64,000 nucleotides of DNA. Source: Owenia fusiformis (taxonomy: Eukaryota; Annelida; Polychaeta; Sabellida; Oweniidae). The stretch spans positions 188,001 to 252,000 of the forward strand of contig CAIIXF020000568.1 in the NCBI GenBank assembly GCA_903813345.2. Direction: 5' to 3'. Below the pieces are notes generated by a model. That model did no database searches and was not told the origin of the DNA. It saw only the letters and a program-made list of their open reading frames with translations. This document shows positions 1 to 12,025 of this stretch, in pieces; positions within the stretch are counted from its first letter, which is position 1; every line of letters starts with the position of its first letter. Made by a program: the position numbers and the translations under genes.

Positions 1-145
1 ATGTCTAATAAAAATGGCGGGAATAGAATTGTGCCAAATTTACCTTGCAAAATGACTAATACAAATGGCGGGAACTTGAAATGATCCCATATTTTACCCA
101 ATAGATGGCTAATAAAAATGGTGGGAATGGAAATTGTACCAAAAA
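1..145. repeat. Three imperfect ~51-bp tandem units
   Basis: Units starting near 3, 54 and 106 share the pattern CTAATA-AAAATGGCGGGAA followed by a tail ending in CCA. No coding function is visible. It may be the edge of a larger repeat lying outside the window. Confidence 0.5.
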
Positions 146-265
146 CCAAAGAAATATAAAACCCCTTTTATTGAGTAACCTTAAAAAGTAGTTTGGAAAA
201 ATAATTTTTACATCCTGCGGAGTATGACAAAATATTGCCCCTAATTGTTCAATAATGAGTACACA

Positions 266-853
266 CAGGGCTGTCAACTTGGGACCATCTAACATGAGCA
301 GGCCGTCCAACTGTCCCGCAATTTGCGTATTTGTCATGCACTTGCTGGAAAATTTGAAGTCACGCCACTTTTTTTTGCGTGACATAGAATGTCACGCAAA
401 TACGCATTTTACCTGATTATTGTCCAGCAAAAATATTCCTGTAGAAATTTTTTTTAAAAAGATCTGCGATACACAACAAACCTGAACGACGGAAAAAACG
501 AACGCATTTCGTTTGGAAATGCGTAAATGTCACGCATCTTGCCTGAAATATTTCATACCTACCTACCTATGTGGCCAAGGTGTTCAGATTTGGACCAAGG
601 TGTCCAAAATTTGAACAAAGGTGTTCAACATTTGCAAGTCACTCATGTTAGGTGTTCCCAAGTTGACAGGCCTGCATGAGTGACTCCCAAATGTTGAACA
701 CCTTCCTTCAAACTTTGGACAGCTTCAGTGAACCACTGGCAGACTGGCAGGGAGGGGTGATATTTGATCAAACACGCTAAATCGATGCGTGATTTCTATT
801 TTTCCAGCAAATGCGTGACAATCACGCCTAATGCGTGAGGGTTGACAGGGCAG
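266..853. mobile_element. Non-autonomous DNA element, CAGGGCTGTCAACT family (outer copy)
   Basis: The ends are inverted: CAGGGCTGTCAACTT at the left and GGTTGACAGGGCAG at the right. The hexamer TACACA lies directly outside both ends (260-265 and 854-859), as expected of a target-site duplication. The interior has no open frame. A second member of the same family is inserted inside it (299-674). A 6-bp duplication is unlike hAT (8 bp) or mariner (TA). Among named superfamilies IS3EU (6 bp) and Dada (6-7 bp) use this length, but no transposase is present to decide. Confidence 0.75.
299..674. mobile_element. Nested copy of the CAGGCCTGTCAACT element
   Basis: The left end CAGGCCGTCCAACT and right end AGTTGACAGGCCTG are inverted repeats. 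CATGAG flanks both sides (293-298 and 675-680). The interior contains the family's recurrent text, with CCCGCAATTTGCGTATTTGTC near the left end and repeated GGTGTTCA-AATTTG motifs near the right end. It is inserted into the outer copy of the same family. Confidence 0.8.
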
Positions 854-1647
854 TACACATAATGAATAAAGGTTTTCTTTCAAGAAAATATGAGCAATTT
901 GACTATCCAAAACAAGGTGAATTCGATTTCCAATGATAGGGATTCTCCCCTTAAAACATGAGGGATTTATCCATCAAACTAACCCACAATTACGGTACAC
1001 TCCCCTCCATAAGTTTGGCAACCTTTGCTCCCCCATTTAACTATGTGTTAAAGTTTATTTACTTAGCTTGTGATGAAAATACTTATACTCATGGTGTTAT
1101 AGCATGACGGTTACGCCACTTCTGAAAACGAGATTAGACGACTACGATCACGGATTTATCCAATAAAATGGCTGCGATGGAACAGAAAACTAAGGTTGGT
1201 ACATAGCCGTAGGTAGCGGTTCGAACAAACCCCCGGTCAGGATTTCCCAAAATATCATTTTGCGGAAAAATGCATATAACCAGAAACATTAAAATTACTA
1301 TTTGAATACTACATATATTATATGAGCAGTAAATGAATTGATATTTGTTATGGTGAACACGAGAGCCTTATTTTGTTAAAAACATGTCATAGTGAAGTTA
1401 CACTTCCCTCAAAACATTTGGCAACCTTAGGCACGGGGTGAGATTTTATTTTGGGAAGACCCCAGAGCATGAGATTATACATTTAGAAATATCAATAATT
1501 TCGCACAATTAACTTAAAAGCTGCTTTTTCTCGGACAAAATAACCCATATTGGGCAATGGCTAAATCAGTCCTTTGTAGGAATTTTGTTTTAAGCCAGTT
1601 CTGGTCCAATACGAAGTTATTGAAAACAATGCAGACGTCCAATCCCG

Positions 1648-4052
1648 GGGGTTCACTGTATATACAACTCGACGGGGGTCCTAGGCTGAAGCCTCAAATA
1701 TCAATATGTTCCCATACCAATCTGTCAAATTTCAATATGTCCATACCAACCAAAATAACGCCCAAAGGCCATACCAAATGTCCAAATATAGGACCAATGC
1801 CATACCAAATGTCCAACCAGAACAACGGCAATGCCAAAGCGTAGCGAATCCCATCGAACAGAAATGGCTGGCAATTTACAAACGAATAGCAAATATCATA
1901 AAACAACACACCAGAAAGGCCACCATTTTCAAAATGGTTGCTCACTAGCCAAGTTGTCATCAGAAGAAATATAATATGATTTTAAGTAGCCACCTCTAAA
2001 ATTTTTGAAAAATCGCACACGTACTTGTAAAATAACACACATAAAAATGGTGGCCATTTTTCAAAATGGCCGACTACTCCCCAAAGTTTTATTAGACAAT
2101 GTGCCATGCTTAGAGTATTCACATATCAAATATGAACAAAATCGCTCCACTACTTTTCGAGTTATAGCAAAATACGTTAAAATGGCGGCCATTTTTCAAA
2201 ATGGCCACCTTCTACGAAAAGTGTCATTAGAAATAGACAGTGTGCCATGCTTATAGTATTCACATACCAAATATGAACAAAATCGCTCCACTACTTTTCG
2301 AGTTATAGTAAAATACGTTAAAATGGCGGCCATTTTTCAAAAAAAAATTCAAAATGGCCACCTTCTACTAAAAGTGTCATAGGACAGTGTGCCATGCTTA
2401 TTGTATTCACATACCAAATATGAACAAAATTGCTCCACTACTTTTCGAATTATAGTAAAATACGTTAAAATGGCGGCCATTTTTCAATTTTTTTTCAAAA
2501 TGGCTGCCTTCTACCCAAAGTGTCATAGGACAGTGTGCCATGCTTATAGTATTCACACACCAAATATGAACAAAATCGCTCTACTACTTTTCGAGTTATA
2601 GTAAAATACGTTAAAATGACGAGTAAAGCCCGCCATTTTTCAAGATGGCTGCCATGTGCTTCTTTAATATCTACATTTGTAGCATTATTAATGTCCTTTA
2701 TAATTTTTTTACATTTAAAACATATTGCTATTACAGTTTTACATATTGCACCTAAATTACTGTAAAATCGGCACTAAAATGGCCGCCATTTTGAAATGAG
2801 TGGCCATTTTGAAAATCGGCTTTCGAGCAGAACTTCTACCCCCATGGGGTATATGTGTACAAAATATGAACAAAATCGGGCCAATGGTATTTGAGTTATT
2901 GCCCGGACGGACAGACGGACAGACGGACGTACGGACGGACGTACGGACGGAGGCGTTCCCTATATCCCTCCGAACTTCGTTCGATGGGATAACAAATATA
3001 GGACCAATGCCATACCAAATGTCCAATTATGGGACCAATGCCATACCAAATGTCAAAATGTAGGACCAATGCCATACCGAATGTCCAAATATGGGACCAA
3101 TGCCATACCTTAATTCAAAGTAAGTGAAACATAGGATCAATGTCATACAAATGTGCAAATACAGGACCAATCGCCATACCTCAAATCAAGGACACATGCC
3201 ATACTGTAGTTGGGGTCATAAATGACCAAAATAACACGACTCACACTTTTACTCACATCACATAAAATGTTCGGATTCAGTTAAATATATTTTATTTTTA
3301 ACATCTTACTCTTATCTTTGGCCCAATTTCTAGTCAATACATCAGTCTTAGAATGCATGATACTAGATAATAAAAATGAGATTCAACCTTAGATAGTTGA
3401 CTAGACTTACTGTACTGCTTTAATTTGGCAAATTGGGCAAATTTTGAAATATTGGCTACTATTTAATTTGATGGATTGATACATCAGTAAAATAGGGATA
3501 TTAAAGGGTTAGCTAGGAAGTCACAAGGCAAGATTTCTCTTGGGTGACGGAGAAAGTTTTTTTTTACTTTCATGTACTAATGAGCTTAAATGTCGCTACC
3601 ATAAGCTTCGAATCGTTGGAAATCAACCACTTTTCGAATCGAGCGTCCATTTTTCTTGGCGGCAAGTTTTGTATTGAAATCACGAAAAATCTCGCGAGAC
3701 TTCATCAAAGCCTATGATTGGTCCTCATTTCCCGGGAAAATGGCTAGATCTAAAATTCAAAAGTTGAAGAAGGCCCTGGAAAAGAAGATACTTCGGGAAA
3801 CGATCCAAAACAACTTCAAATTTGCAACTACTGGACCAATGCCATACCACGAATGTTAGGTAACGTATCTACAACGACCATTCTCATACCAGAAGAGCAA
3901 AAGTCCGACCATTGCCATACCTTAGAAGTCAGAAATTTACGGGCATTCCCATACCAAATCCTAAAATATGGGTCCATTGCCATACCAAACGTTGAAAAAG
4001 GTACCCCACATGCGCCGAGGATCCCCGTCAAGGTTTATATATAGTGAACCCC
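1648..4052. mobile_element. Nested inverted-repeat element with 'CCATACCAAATGTCC' arrays
   Basis: The left end GGGGTTCACTGTATATACA and the inverted right end (4018-4052, ending TATAGTGAACCCC) match over roughly 35 bp including a GACGGGG-TCCT block. The interior has many copies of a short phrase, GGACCAATGCCATACC with AAATGTCCAAATAT, at 1690-1820, 2998-3210 and 3830-3975. A larger repeat block (1812-2995) sits between them. The small open frames here follow the repeat period and are not genes. Confidence 0.55.
1812..2995. repeat. ~140-bp tandem repeat block with ATGGCGGCCATTTTTCAAAATGG core (copy 1)
   Basis: Several units repeat GACAGTGTGCCATGCTTA, CACATACCAAATATGAAC, AAAATCGCTCCACTACTTTT and a GGCGGCCATTTTTCAAAATGG core. 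The block begins with a CAAAGCGTAGCGAATCCCAT segment and ends in an ACGGACGGACGT-rich stretch followed by CCTCCGAACTTCGTTCGATGGGA. The first and last segments contain ATCCCATCGAAC in inverted orientation, so they may be element termini. A second copy of the whole block lies at 49,030-50,096. Confidence 0.7.
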
Positions 4053-4147
4053 AGGCGCCCCATATACTCCGAATGATTTTTACAACATTGACGAATTAAT
4101 ATCTGGAATAGTCGTAATATTGATGAAACACATGTTCTTTCAAATGT

Positions 4148-4629
4148 GTAAGGGAACATGAGGCAAAACGGCCCTAAACATTTATTTTTCGAGTGTTTTA
4201 CATTTGCCTAAGACTATCTTCTGTGATTTTTCAATTGCCAAAAATAATGTCGAGAGTGGGGCAAAACGGCCCATGAGTGGGGCAAAATTTTGCCTAATAT
4301 TTGAAGCTCGAAATGTTTACAAATAAAGAATAAATATGCATACCCTACGTAAAATGTTAAATCAAAACGATATTGTATTGTTGCCGGATTTTTCAGAGAT
4401 TCTCGTGGGAGGGGTAATTTGCAAAAAAGAGAGTGAAAAGTAGAATTTCCTCTTGCGAGATGCTGCTAGGTTAAAAATGGGCGGTCGAGAAGGTGGCAGA
4501 AATTTCAAAATTCAATTATGTGACTTTTGAAGAACCATCTTTTTATAGTTCAAAAGATATTTCGATGGGCCATTTTGCCGAACTGGGCCATTTTGCCGAA
4601 CAGGGCCGTTTTGCCCCATGTTCCCTTAC
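4148..4629. mobile_element. 482-bp miniature inverted-repeat element
   Basis: 28-bp termini are inverted with one mismatch: GTAAGGGAACATGAGGCAAA at the left and its complement ending CCATGTTCCCTTAC at the right. The motif GGGGCAAAACGGCCC recurs inside near 4257-4285 and, in inverted form (GGGCCATTTTGCC), at 4567-4610, giving subterminal repeats. No open frame of note and no clear target duplication. Confidence 0.7.
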
Positions 4630-5162
4630 ATCTCTGTTTTGTATTATTTCAATTAAAATTTTAAAATTTTCTTAGGACGTCCCTGGGGCTGGCAAGTCCA
4701 ATTTCGTTATATAATTAAAAACGTTGTGAAATGAATTATTTAAAATATATATCATATATAAACGTATATCATTTATAAACACAAGCATTTGTTCAAATTT
4801 ATTCATTCTTTCATTTGTTAAGTATTTATTTACCCATTACTTTTCCAAAGAAAAATCAATCATCGCAAAAAATGATTTTGTTTTTTTCAGATACACTCTA
4901 CTCATCTAAGAGATTGTATAGATTTCAAATTGTTATCGTTCCAGTTTACTTGCCCTCCATTTTCATGTTAATGTCATGATATGTTTAGCGAATAAATTAC
5001 ATGGCTTCCAACAAAATTCCTGAAAATTAATGATAAGCCATTGCATGAGGTGATTTATTTTGTCCTAGATGAAGAAGCTTAAGTTAAAGAATAAATTGTG
5101 CGAAATAGTTGATATTCCTTGGAAACAAATCATGCTCCAGGGTCTTCTAGAAATCACATGAA

Positions 5163-5717
5163 ATAAAGGCGCATCATCACCAACGTGCAAAAGTCAATGT
5201 TTTTGCTATAAATCAGGCAACAATGGTCTACACGACGTGTAATAAATAGGTATAAGGGACGTTATTGTCACAATACTTATGACATTGTTCACTTTTTAAA
5301 TTTAGTTTCTATGCGTTATACAAAAATTTATAAAAGATTTATATATCTTTACGATGGAACAAATTCACAAGAACTCGTGTATATTTGAAAAAACTAAACT
5401 CAGTACGCCAGTAAAAAACTGGATATTATATATCTGGAGAATGAAAAATGGGAAAATTTGGAGTCATAAGAATAAATTCAAGTAGCATGTCTTATCATGT
5501 CTTATATACATGTGAGCCCCCCCCCTCCATCCCAAATTAATTTATTTCGATTATTTTTTGTATTACACATGGAAACTAACTTTAAAAAGTGAGCAATGTC
5601 ATTAGTATTGTGATAATAACGTCCCTTATACCTATTTATTACAGGTCATATAGACCATTGTTGCCTGATTTATAGCAAAAACATTGACTTTTGCACGTTG
5701 GTGATGATGCCCCTTTT
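5163..5717. mobile_element. Foldback element, ~145-bp arms
   Basis: The left arm (about 5163-5305) and right arm (about 5573-5717) are near-perfect inverted copies, both containing GCATCATCACCAACGTGC and AGGTATAAGGGACGTTATT in opposite orientation. They enclose a ~265-bp centre without coding potential. This is typical of a foldback or MITE-type DNA element. Confidence 0.75.
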
Positions 5718-6957
5718 TTAATAGATCTCATATCTTAAGAGGGTATCAGTTCAAAAAAAATACTAGATGACCTAACATATTTTGCCATGCACTGCGCCTA
5801 TTCATTTGGCAATTCAGTTGTAAATTTTCTCTTGAAAAAATAAATCTTCCTAATTTGTTGAGTTTTCTTGCAGAAATCGCCTAATCCCCCCCCTCCATCA
5901 TTTTTGTACGATCACCGGGCGTGATGTTTAGGAAAAATTGGGAAAATTTGGAGGTATTGGAAATAAAGTCAAGTTATGTTTCCATCAATATTATAAGCTA
6001 TTGCATCGCAGGTTAAGTAAATAAAAATTCAAACGTAAGAGGCCTTAACACGTAGTTCAATGGGGGAGCTAAGGTAGCCAAACTTATGGAGGGGAGTGTA
6101 ACTCTCCGCCAAAAACACTAGGAATTTATACACTCACCATTAACTATTTCCCCATAAAATATTATAATGAGGGTTTCTACCCATTATCCATTGAAAGAAT
6201 TCTTCCATAAAAACAAGAGGAGTTTGTCCCATAAGATATGAATGGCTATGTTTATGAAATAAGGTTCACTTTATTCAACTTTAATATGCAAATGATTTTA
6301 CCCGCCAAATAGAAGTGATTTTTCGCTAAACAGGTATTTCCCGCCAGAATGTGATCAATTGCCCGCAAAAAAAGGTACAGTTTCCCGCCAAACATGGCGT
6401 AGAATAATGGAAATAGCGTCATGAATCCCGGGACAATGAATCTCGGATCCCGTACGTCATTAAGGCCAGGGTGCATGTTGGGAAATTTTCTGCATTCCTC
6501 AATTGAGTCACATGTTATTTTTCAAACATGAATCAATCCTTCCCCACATTATCTACATCTTCCAGTTTTGCACAAAGAATATGTACAGCATGTACCTAGA
6601 AAAGACTTGTGAGAAGATTTGTTTGGTAAATTGTATAAAAAACGGAAAATTTTCTGAATTTTTTCACTGAAATTGAATTTTCTTATACACTTTATCAAAA
6701 CATTCTTGTCACAATTCTTTTCTAGGCATATGAGTGGGGCGTTTGTAAAACACGAAACGAAACCAAAACGAAACCGAAACGAAACCAAAACGAAACGCTA
6801 TTTTGTGACGTACATTCAGGACATTTCTGTTTGCAGATGTTTCAACGAATAATTCCTTTTAATCATTGGTCCTCAGAGTGATGACGACATCGATGCGCTA
6901 ATTTCAAGAAGGCTATTACTTTTACCCTTGTTTCTATCATGGACCTCTATCCTCTAG

Positions 6958-7151
6958 AGCAGTGTAGTCATTAATTATTTAATTATTTATTATTTATTAT
7001 TATAATTATTTTTTTGAATTCCTGTTTCCAATCCTGGTATAATTAGGAAATATTAGTTTCGAAAGAAACAGTGACTAAGGTCCGTGGCTCTTTTGGACAA
7101 TTTTGATTAATGACTTAATGACTTAATGACTACACTGCTCTAGAGGATAAG
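6958..7151. repeat. Short inverted repeat (hairpin) ~195 bp
   Basis: TATCCTCTAGAGCAGTGTAG at the left is repeated inverted at 7125-7151 (CTACACTGCTCTAGAGGATA). The centre is AT-rich. It could be a small MITE; no target duplication is obvious. Confidence 0.55.
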
Positions 7152-8815
7152 TTTTGAAGCAGGAGTCACAGGTTTTTTTTCTTTATTGATGTTGAACAAA
7201 ATTATTTTAAATCGGGAATCCTATCTACAAGAGGATTTAAAAAGTGTTGACAGAGGTTTAAAACTTGCCACTTTTTTGGACTGACTGAGAGACAGATGGA
7301 CGAATCAATGTTAACTAAAATGGCTGAAAATAAAAAAAACTGATATAATATTTTGGCGATTTTTTGTAACAAAATTTTTTCATACAACTACTCTTTACAG
7401 TGACATGGCTTTTTACAATGCAGGACAGCTGAAATTATTTGAAAAGCTAGGAAATGGGCCAAAAGTGAATTTCGCGAGACAAGAATGGTGACCATTTTGA
7501 AAATAGGGGAGCTTTTGAACCAAGAGTCATAGGAGAGTTTTTTGTATTGATGTTGAACAAAATTAACTTAAAACAGAAATCCTATCGACAGAGGGTTTAA
7601 GGCAAATGGTCCAAAAGTGGATTTTGCGAGACAGATGGACAAATCAATGTTAACTAAAATGGCTGAAAATAAAAAAAAATGGATATAATTTTTTGCTGAT
7701 TTTTCGTAACAAAATTATTTCATACATCTACTCTTTACATTGACATGGATTTTTACAATGTAGGACACTTGAAATTATTTGTAAAGCTAGGAAATAGGTC
7801 AAAAGTGAATTTCGCGAGACAAAAATGGCGGCCATTTTGAAAATAGGCGAGCTTTTGAGCCAGGAGTCATAGGGGAGTTTTCTGTATTGATGTTGAACAG
7901 AAATATCTTAAAAACAGGAATCCTATCCACAGAGGTTTTAAAACGTGCCACTGTTGTTGAAGGAAAAGTGGATTTCACAAGTCAGATGGACAAATCAATG
8001 TTAACTAAAATGGCTGAAAATAAAAAAATAGATATAATTTTTCGCTGATTTTTTGTAACAAAATTATTCTACTCTTTACATTGACACAGATTTTTACAAT
8101 GTAGGACACCTGAAATTATTTGTAAAGCTAGGAAATGGGTCAAAAGTGAATTTCGCGAGACAAAAATGGCGGCCATTTTGAAAATAGGCGAGCTTTTGAA
8201 CCAGGAGTCATAGGGGAGTTTTCTGTATTGATGTTGAACAGAAATAACTTAAAACAGGAATCCTATCGACAGAGGTTTTAAAACGTGCCAGTCAAAAGTG
8301 AATTTCGCGAGACAAAAATGGCGGCCATTTTGAAATAGGCGAGCTTTTGAACCAGGAGTCATAGGGGAGTTTTCTGAATTCATGTTGAACAGAAATAACT
8401 TAAAACAGGAATCCTATCGACAGAGGTTTTAAAACATGCCAGCTGTTATTGACAGAAAGTGGATTTCACGAGTCAGATAGACAAATCAATGTTAACTAAA
8501 ATGGCTGAAAATAAAAAAAATGGATACAATTTTTCGCTGATATTTTGTAACAAAATTATTTCATATATCTAATCTTTACATTGACATGGATTTTTACAAT
8601 GTAGGACACCTGAAATTATTTGTAAAGCTAGGAAATGGGCCAAAAGTGAATTTCGCGAGACAAAAGTGACGGTCATTTTGAAAATAGGCGAGCTTTTGAA
8701 CCAGGAGTCATAGGGGGGTTTTCTGTATTGATGTTGAACAGAAATAACTTAAAACAGGAATCCTATCGACAGAGGTTTTAAAACGTGCCACTATTGTTGA
8801 CGGACAGACGGACCG
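7140..8815. repeat. ~345-bp tandem array, about six units
   Basis: Units start at an 'AACCAGGAGTCATAGGGGAG' phrase near 7145, 7517, 7858, 8199, 8350 and 8699, so spacing is about 340-370 bp with one short unit of about 150 bp. Each full unit carries TCCTATCGACAGAGGTTTTA, ATGTTAACTAAAATGGCTG, TTTTACAATGTAGGACACC and GGCGGCCATTTTGAAAATAG. Identity is highest among the middle units. The array ends in a GACGGACAGACGGACC stretch. It is satellite-like and lies inside the element at 6393-9090. Confidence 0.8.
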
Positions 8816-9149
8816 ACAGTTGTTTAGATCACTTTAGGAATGATGTGAAATGATTCAGGATAATTGAGCTTTTTCAAAGTTTATAATGGCGGTCAATGGT
8901 GGATTTTAGCAAAATATCTCAAAAATAATTAAATTATTAAAAGGCCGAAAAATCTCTTGATGGATTTGGCTGTTTTATACATCAAAAATAACACATCATT
9001 GGTTGTAAATGATTTGCTAAAAGATTTTACATTTTGATGAAGACTGCACATTCATGCGTTGTGGCGTTATTTCCATTATTCTTGGCCATGACAGTATAAG
9101 TTGCAAGTGGAATGCCTCTGTCCCAAATGATCTTACTTCAAAAAATTCT

Positions 9150-9976
9150 TAAGGCGCTATGGAAGTTAACAGGAAATGACAAAAGAAAAAATATCAAAAC
9201 CATGCTGCAGCCCTGTCAACCCTCACACATAAGCCGTGATTGTCACGCATTTGCTGGAAAAATAGAAATTACGCATCAATTTAGCGTGATTGATCAAATA
9301 TCAAGCAAATCACGCAAAAGGCGAACGTCTTTGCACACGATTGCCGTTATGTCCCTTTCTACTCAACCGGATGTGCGGTTTACTTGGACTCACCCAAAAC
9401 GAGGGGTGTCAAACGCAAGATGGTAGAGATGCAGACATGTCGCCACTCTCAGAGAATCTATTCCATAATTTCAACATTACTACGTGGTTTTACAAGCGAA
9501 AAGGATAAGGGCAGGTTGTATATAGGACTGGACAAGATGAAAATAAATATTCTAAATAGATGACACCCCTTTAGAAATAAGATGAACTGAACCTATCACG
9601 TCACCGATTTCTTAGAAGAAATTACGTCAGAAAAACAAAAGCTCCGTAGGGAATTTTCACATGAAATGTTGAAAAGCAAGCCCAGTTTTCTATGGGAATA
9701 TATGGTAATTAACAGTTACGTGTACAATATTACCGAGTTCGATGGTGCATAAGTTAGGCGGTGGATCACTTTGTAAGTACGACAATGTGAATTCATGCGA
9801 CTGTTACTTTTTGGAAGTTTTTTTGCAAAAAAGTCAAGTGACATTTTAGATGTTGAAAATCTAAGTTAAACTGACTGGAGGTCCAAACAGCTAACTCTGT
9901 TATCTTGGTTCAAAAAATTTTCAAAATTCAGCATTTTGTTTTGTCATTTCCTGTTAACTTCCATAGCACCTTAAAT
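9150..9976. repeat. Inverted-repeat pair with a truncated CAGCCCTGTCAACC element
   Basis: AGTTAACAGGAAATGACAAA at 9162-9185 is inverted at 9938-9976, giving ~40-bp arms. Inside, 9208-9310 matches the CAGGCCTGTCAACT family left part (CAGCCCTGTCAACCCTC, GATTGTCACGCATTTGCTGG) but lacks its right end. No gene was recognised in the rest. Confidence 0.5.
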
Positions 9977-11624
9977 CAACATGTTTTTTTACATTTACCT
10001 GGAAAGGGTCAATGGTAGATTAGAATGTAAATGGCGATATTTCATGGAAAAACAATCAAAATGGCTGCCTTTTCAGTTTCCCCATTTTTTCTCAAATTTC
10101 TCAACAACACTGAATTGCCTACAATGGTTTGATTTAGTGACTCAACACAAGATGCAACGAGAATACATTGTACAAAAAAAAAGAAAGTACACACAAAATT
10201 TAGATGGTGTTCACAAATATGACGTTTGTAAAATGCAACTTCAACTAGACTATTGATACTCCTATAGGAATATCTAGTAACTTATGTACATTCCGGGTGT
10301 ACATTGAAGCTTATACTATTCACTTTATAAACATGAAGGTGATTATTCGTTAAGGTTATTATATCAATGAGAATTATTACAAAATTTGGGATAAATTCTT
10401 ACCACATCTTTGTGCTTTGACTTTTTCTTCAATTGTCCTTCAATCAGGAATCTTCGAATCTGATTGGTTGAATAGGAAATGGCGGGAAATTATAGGGAGC
10501 ATACATTTTTGCATATTAAATGAGAGCAAATGCACGATGGGAAAGTCTACCCGCGTATATATACAACCTACCGCCGAGCAAAGACCCGATGTCTGAAAAT
10601 GTAGGGGATAAGTTAATAAACTCCTGTTTTATATTGAATTTCTCAATATGAGAAATACAGGTAAGAAGTATTGTTAGTGTGCAAATATAGCCTATTACAT
10701 TTGTTTCACTGCCATACGTTGCATATCAATGAAATCACCGGTGAAAGTTGAAAATGAAAGACCCGATTATACCATGAGTACGATTCAATAGGACCCGATG
10801 CTACCGCCTGAGTATTCCGATTTTATACCGTGAGTAAAACCCGATGAGGTATTGACTGATCGAATGATCATATTATAACATGAAGTATATCACAAATATT
10901 CCTGTTAATATGATATAATTCCCGCAGCACTATTCGTCAACGCCTGTGTCCCACGAAGTTCTTTAAAACATTAAATTCATGCTTTCACTAGAATCACCTT
11001 AATTTTCATTGTTGATGATATCACCACTTCTATCTGACTATGCTCGTAATCCAATGAGTTTTGTACGTGTTATTTTGTATCTACCAAGACGGTAAACATA
11101 TGAAAAATAGTTATATATTTTGATTGGTCTTAAATGTGCAAAGTTTACCCATAATGCTCATTCGCTCTCAATTATGAATAAAATAAGATATCAGTAGAAC
11201 GGCTACCAAAATGAAAAAAGATTGACCAGTAGAGATTAGGAACGTGAAACATATTCGTTTTTATCCATATCCAATATCCAATATGGATAATAATTGATTT
11301 AAATGCAATTCATTCGCTCTCAAGTTTGACTAAAATATCAGTACAACGGCTCCTAAAATGAAGAAAGATCATATTCATTTTTATCCATAAATTTGGATAA
11401 TAATTGATTTAAACGCAATTCCACGCTTTTCCTATCCTCCAATGTTGATAATTTCTGTTGTGTCAGTCTAGGTCAAAATGTTAAAATAGTATTAATAACG
11501 AGTAACCCTTCTAATAAAGGCAATTAAATCAAGGTTCGAAGTATCAAAATATAAGAGAACACAGATATGATGAGCACCCCATAAATATTATTCTGAAATG
11601 TTGCCCTTTTCATACATGTTTTTC
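9977..11624. other. No gene recognised; repeat-derived intergenic DNA
   Basis: Only short open frames without recognisable domains were seen. Two stretches (about 11,157-11,290 and 11,308-11,412) are diverged direct duplicates sharing CATTCGCTCTCAA and CGGCT-C-AAAATGAA-AAAGAT. The phrase GACCCGAT recurs several times between 10,583 and 10,855. No RNA gene was found. Confidence 0.5.
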
Positions 11625-12025
11625 AATGTTTGGTGCATCAATATGTCCACGCGGTACTGACTACCAGATGCTTGAAAATCAAGGACTGCGAGTCTCATAC
11701 TGTACCGTTTTTCTTCAAAATCATACCAATAAAAGCAAAACAAAATTGCCTTTCTGTCGGTGCATTACTTTATTGTAAAGAGTCCCTCGTTCTAGCAGCG
11801 ATTTGGTCCCCAGCTGTTCTTACAGCTGGGGACCAAAATGCCGCTGGAAGTAGGCTAGGGACTCTGTTTAAGAGGATAATGTACCATCAGAAGGGGATTT
11901 TTGTTATGCTTTGAATAGAACAAGTTTGAAGAAAACGGTGCAGTATGAGACTCGTAATCCTTGATTTTCAAACATCCGGTAGGTCAAAAATTCAAATAAA
12001 CGGTCTAAGTTAGGACCACGTGATG
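11625..12025. mobile_element. Foldback MITE, copy 1 of a family also at 59,088
   Basis: The two halves are inverted copies: CAAGGACTGCGAGTCTCATA and its complement at about 11,945-11,975, around a central CCCCAGCTGT-TTAC-ACAGCTGGGG hairpin. The same organisation and near-identical text occur at 59,088-59,422, where the ends are cleaner. Confidence 0.7.

Larger units (their letters stand above)
996..6100. mobile_element. 5.1-kb inverted-repeat-bounded composite element
   Basis: The left end (996-1053) and right end (6043-6100) are inverted repeats of about 57 bp with few mismatches, beginning TACACTCCCCTCCATAAG and continuing TTTGGC-ACCTT-GCTCCCCCA. No convincing target duplication was found outside them. 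No transposase frame exists in the interior, which is occupied by further repeats (1648-4052, 4148-4629, 5163-5717). It is probably a non-autonomous element enlarged by later insertions. A partial relative of the terminus (ACACTTCCCTC...TTTGGCAACCTTAG) lies near 1405-1435. Confidence 0.6.
6393..9090. mobile_element. CATGGCGTAGAATAATGG-ended element, copy 1 (contains Academ empty site)
   Basis: The left end CATGGCGTAGAATAATGG is inverted at the right end (CCATTATTCTTGGCCATG, ending 9090). A second copy brackets 14,702-23,123. The left 70 bp matches both flanks of the 7.9-kb transposon at 14,724 without interruption, so bases around 6412-6414 (AAT) show an unoccupied insertion site. The right 260 bp (from about 8827) aligns with 22,790-23,123. 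A tandem array (7140-8815) fills much of the interior. Confidence 0.7.

Noticed and set aside
2757-3063. Frames with RTDGQTDVRTD or SVRTSVRPS peptides
   Set aside because: They are readings of the ACGGACGGACGT low-complexity end of the repeat block on both strands.
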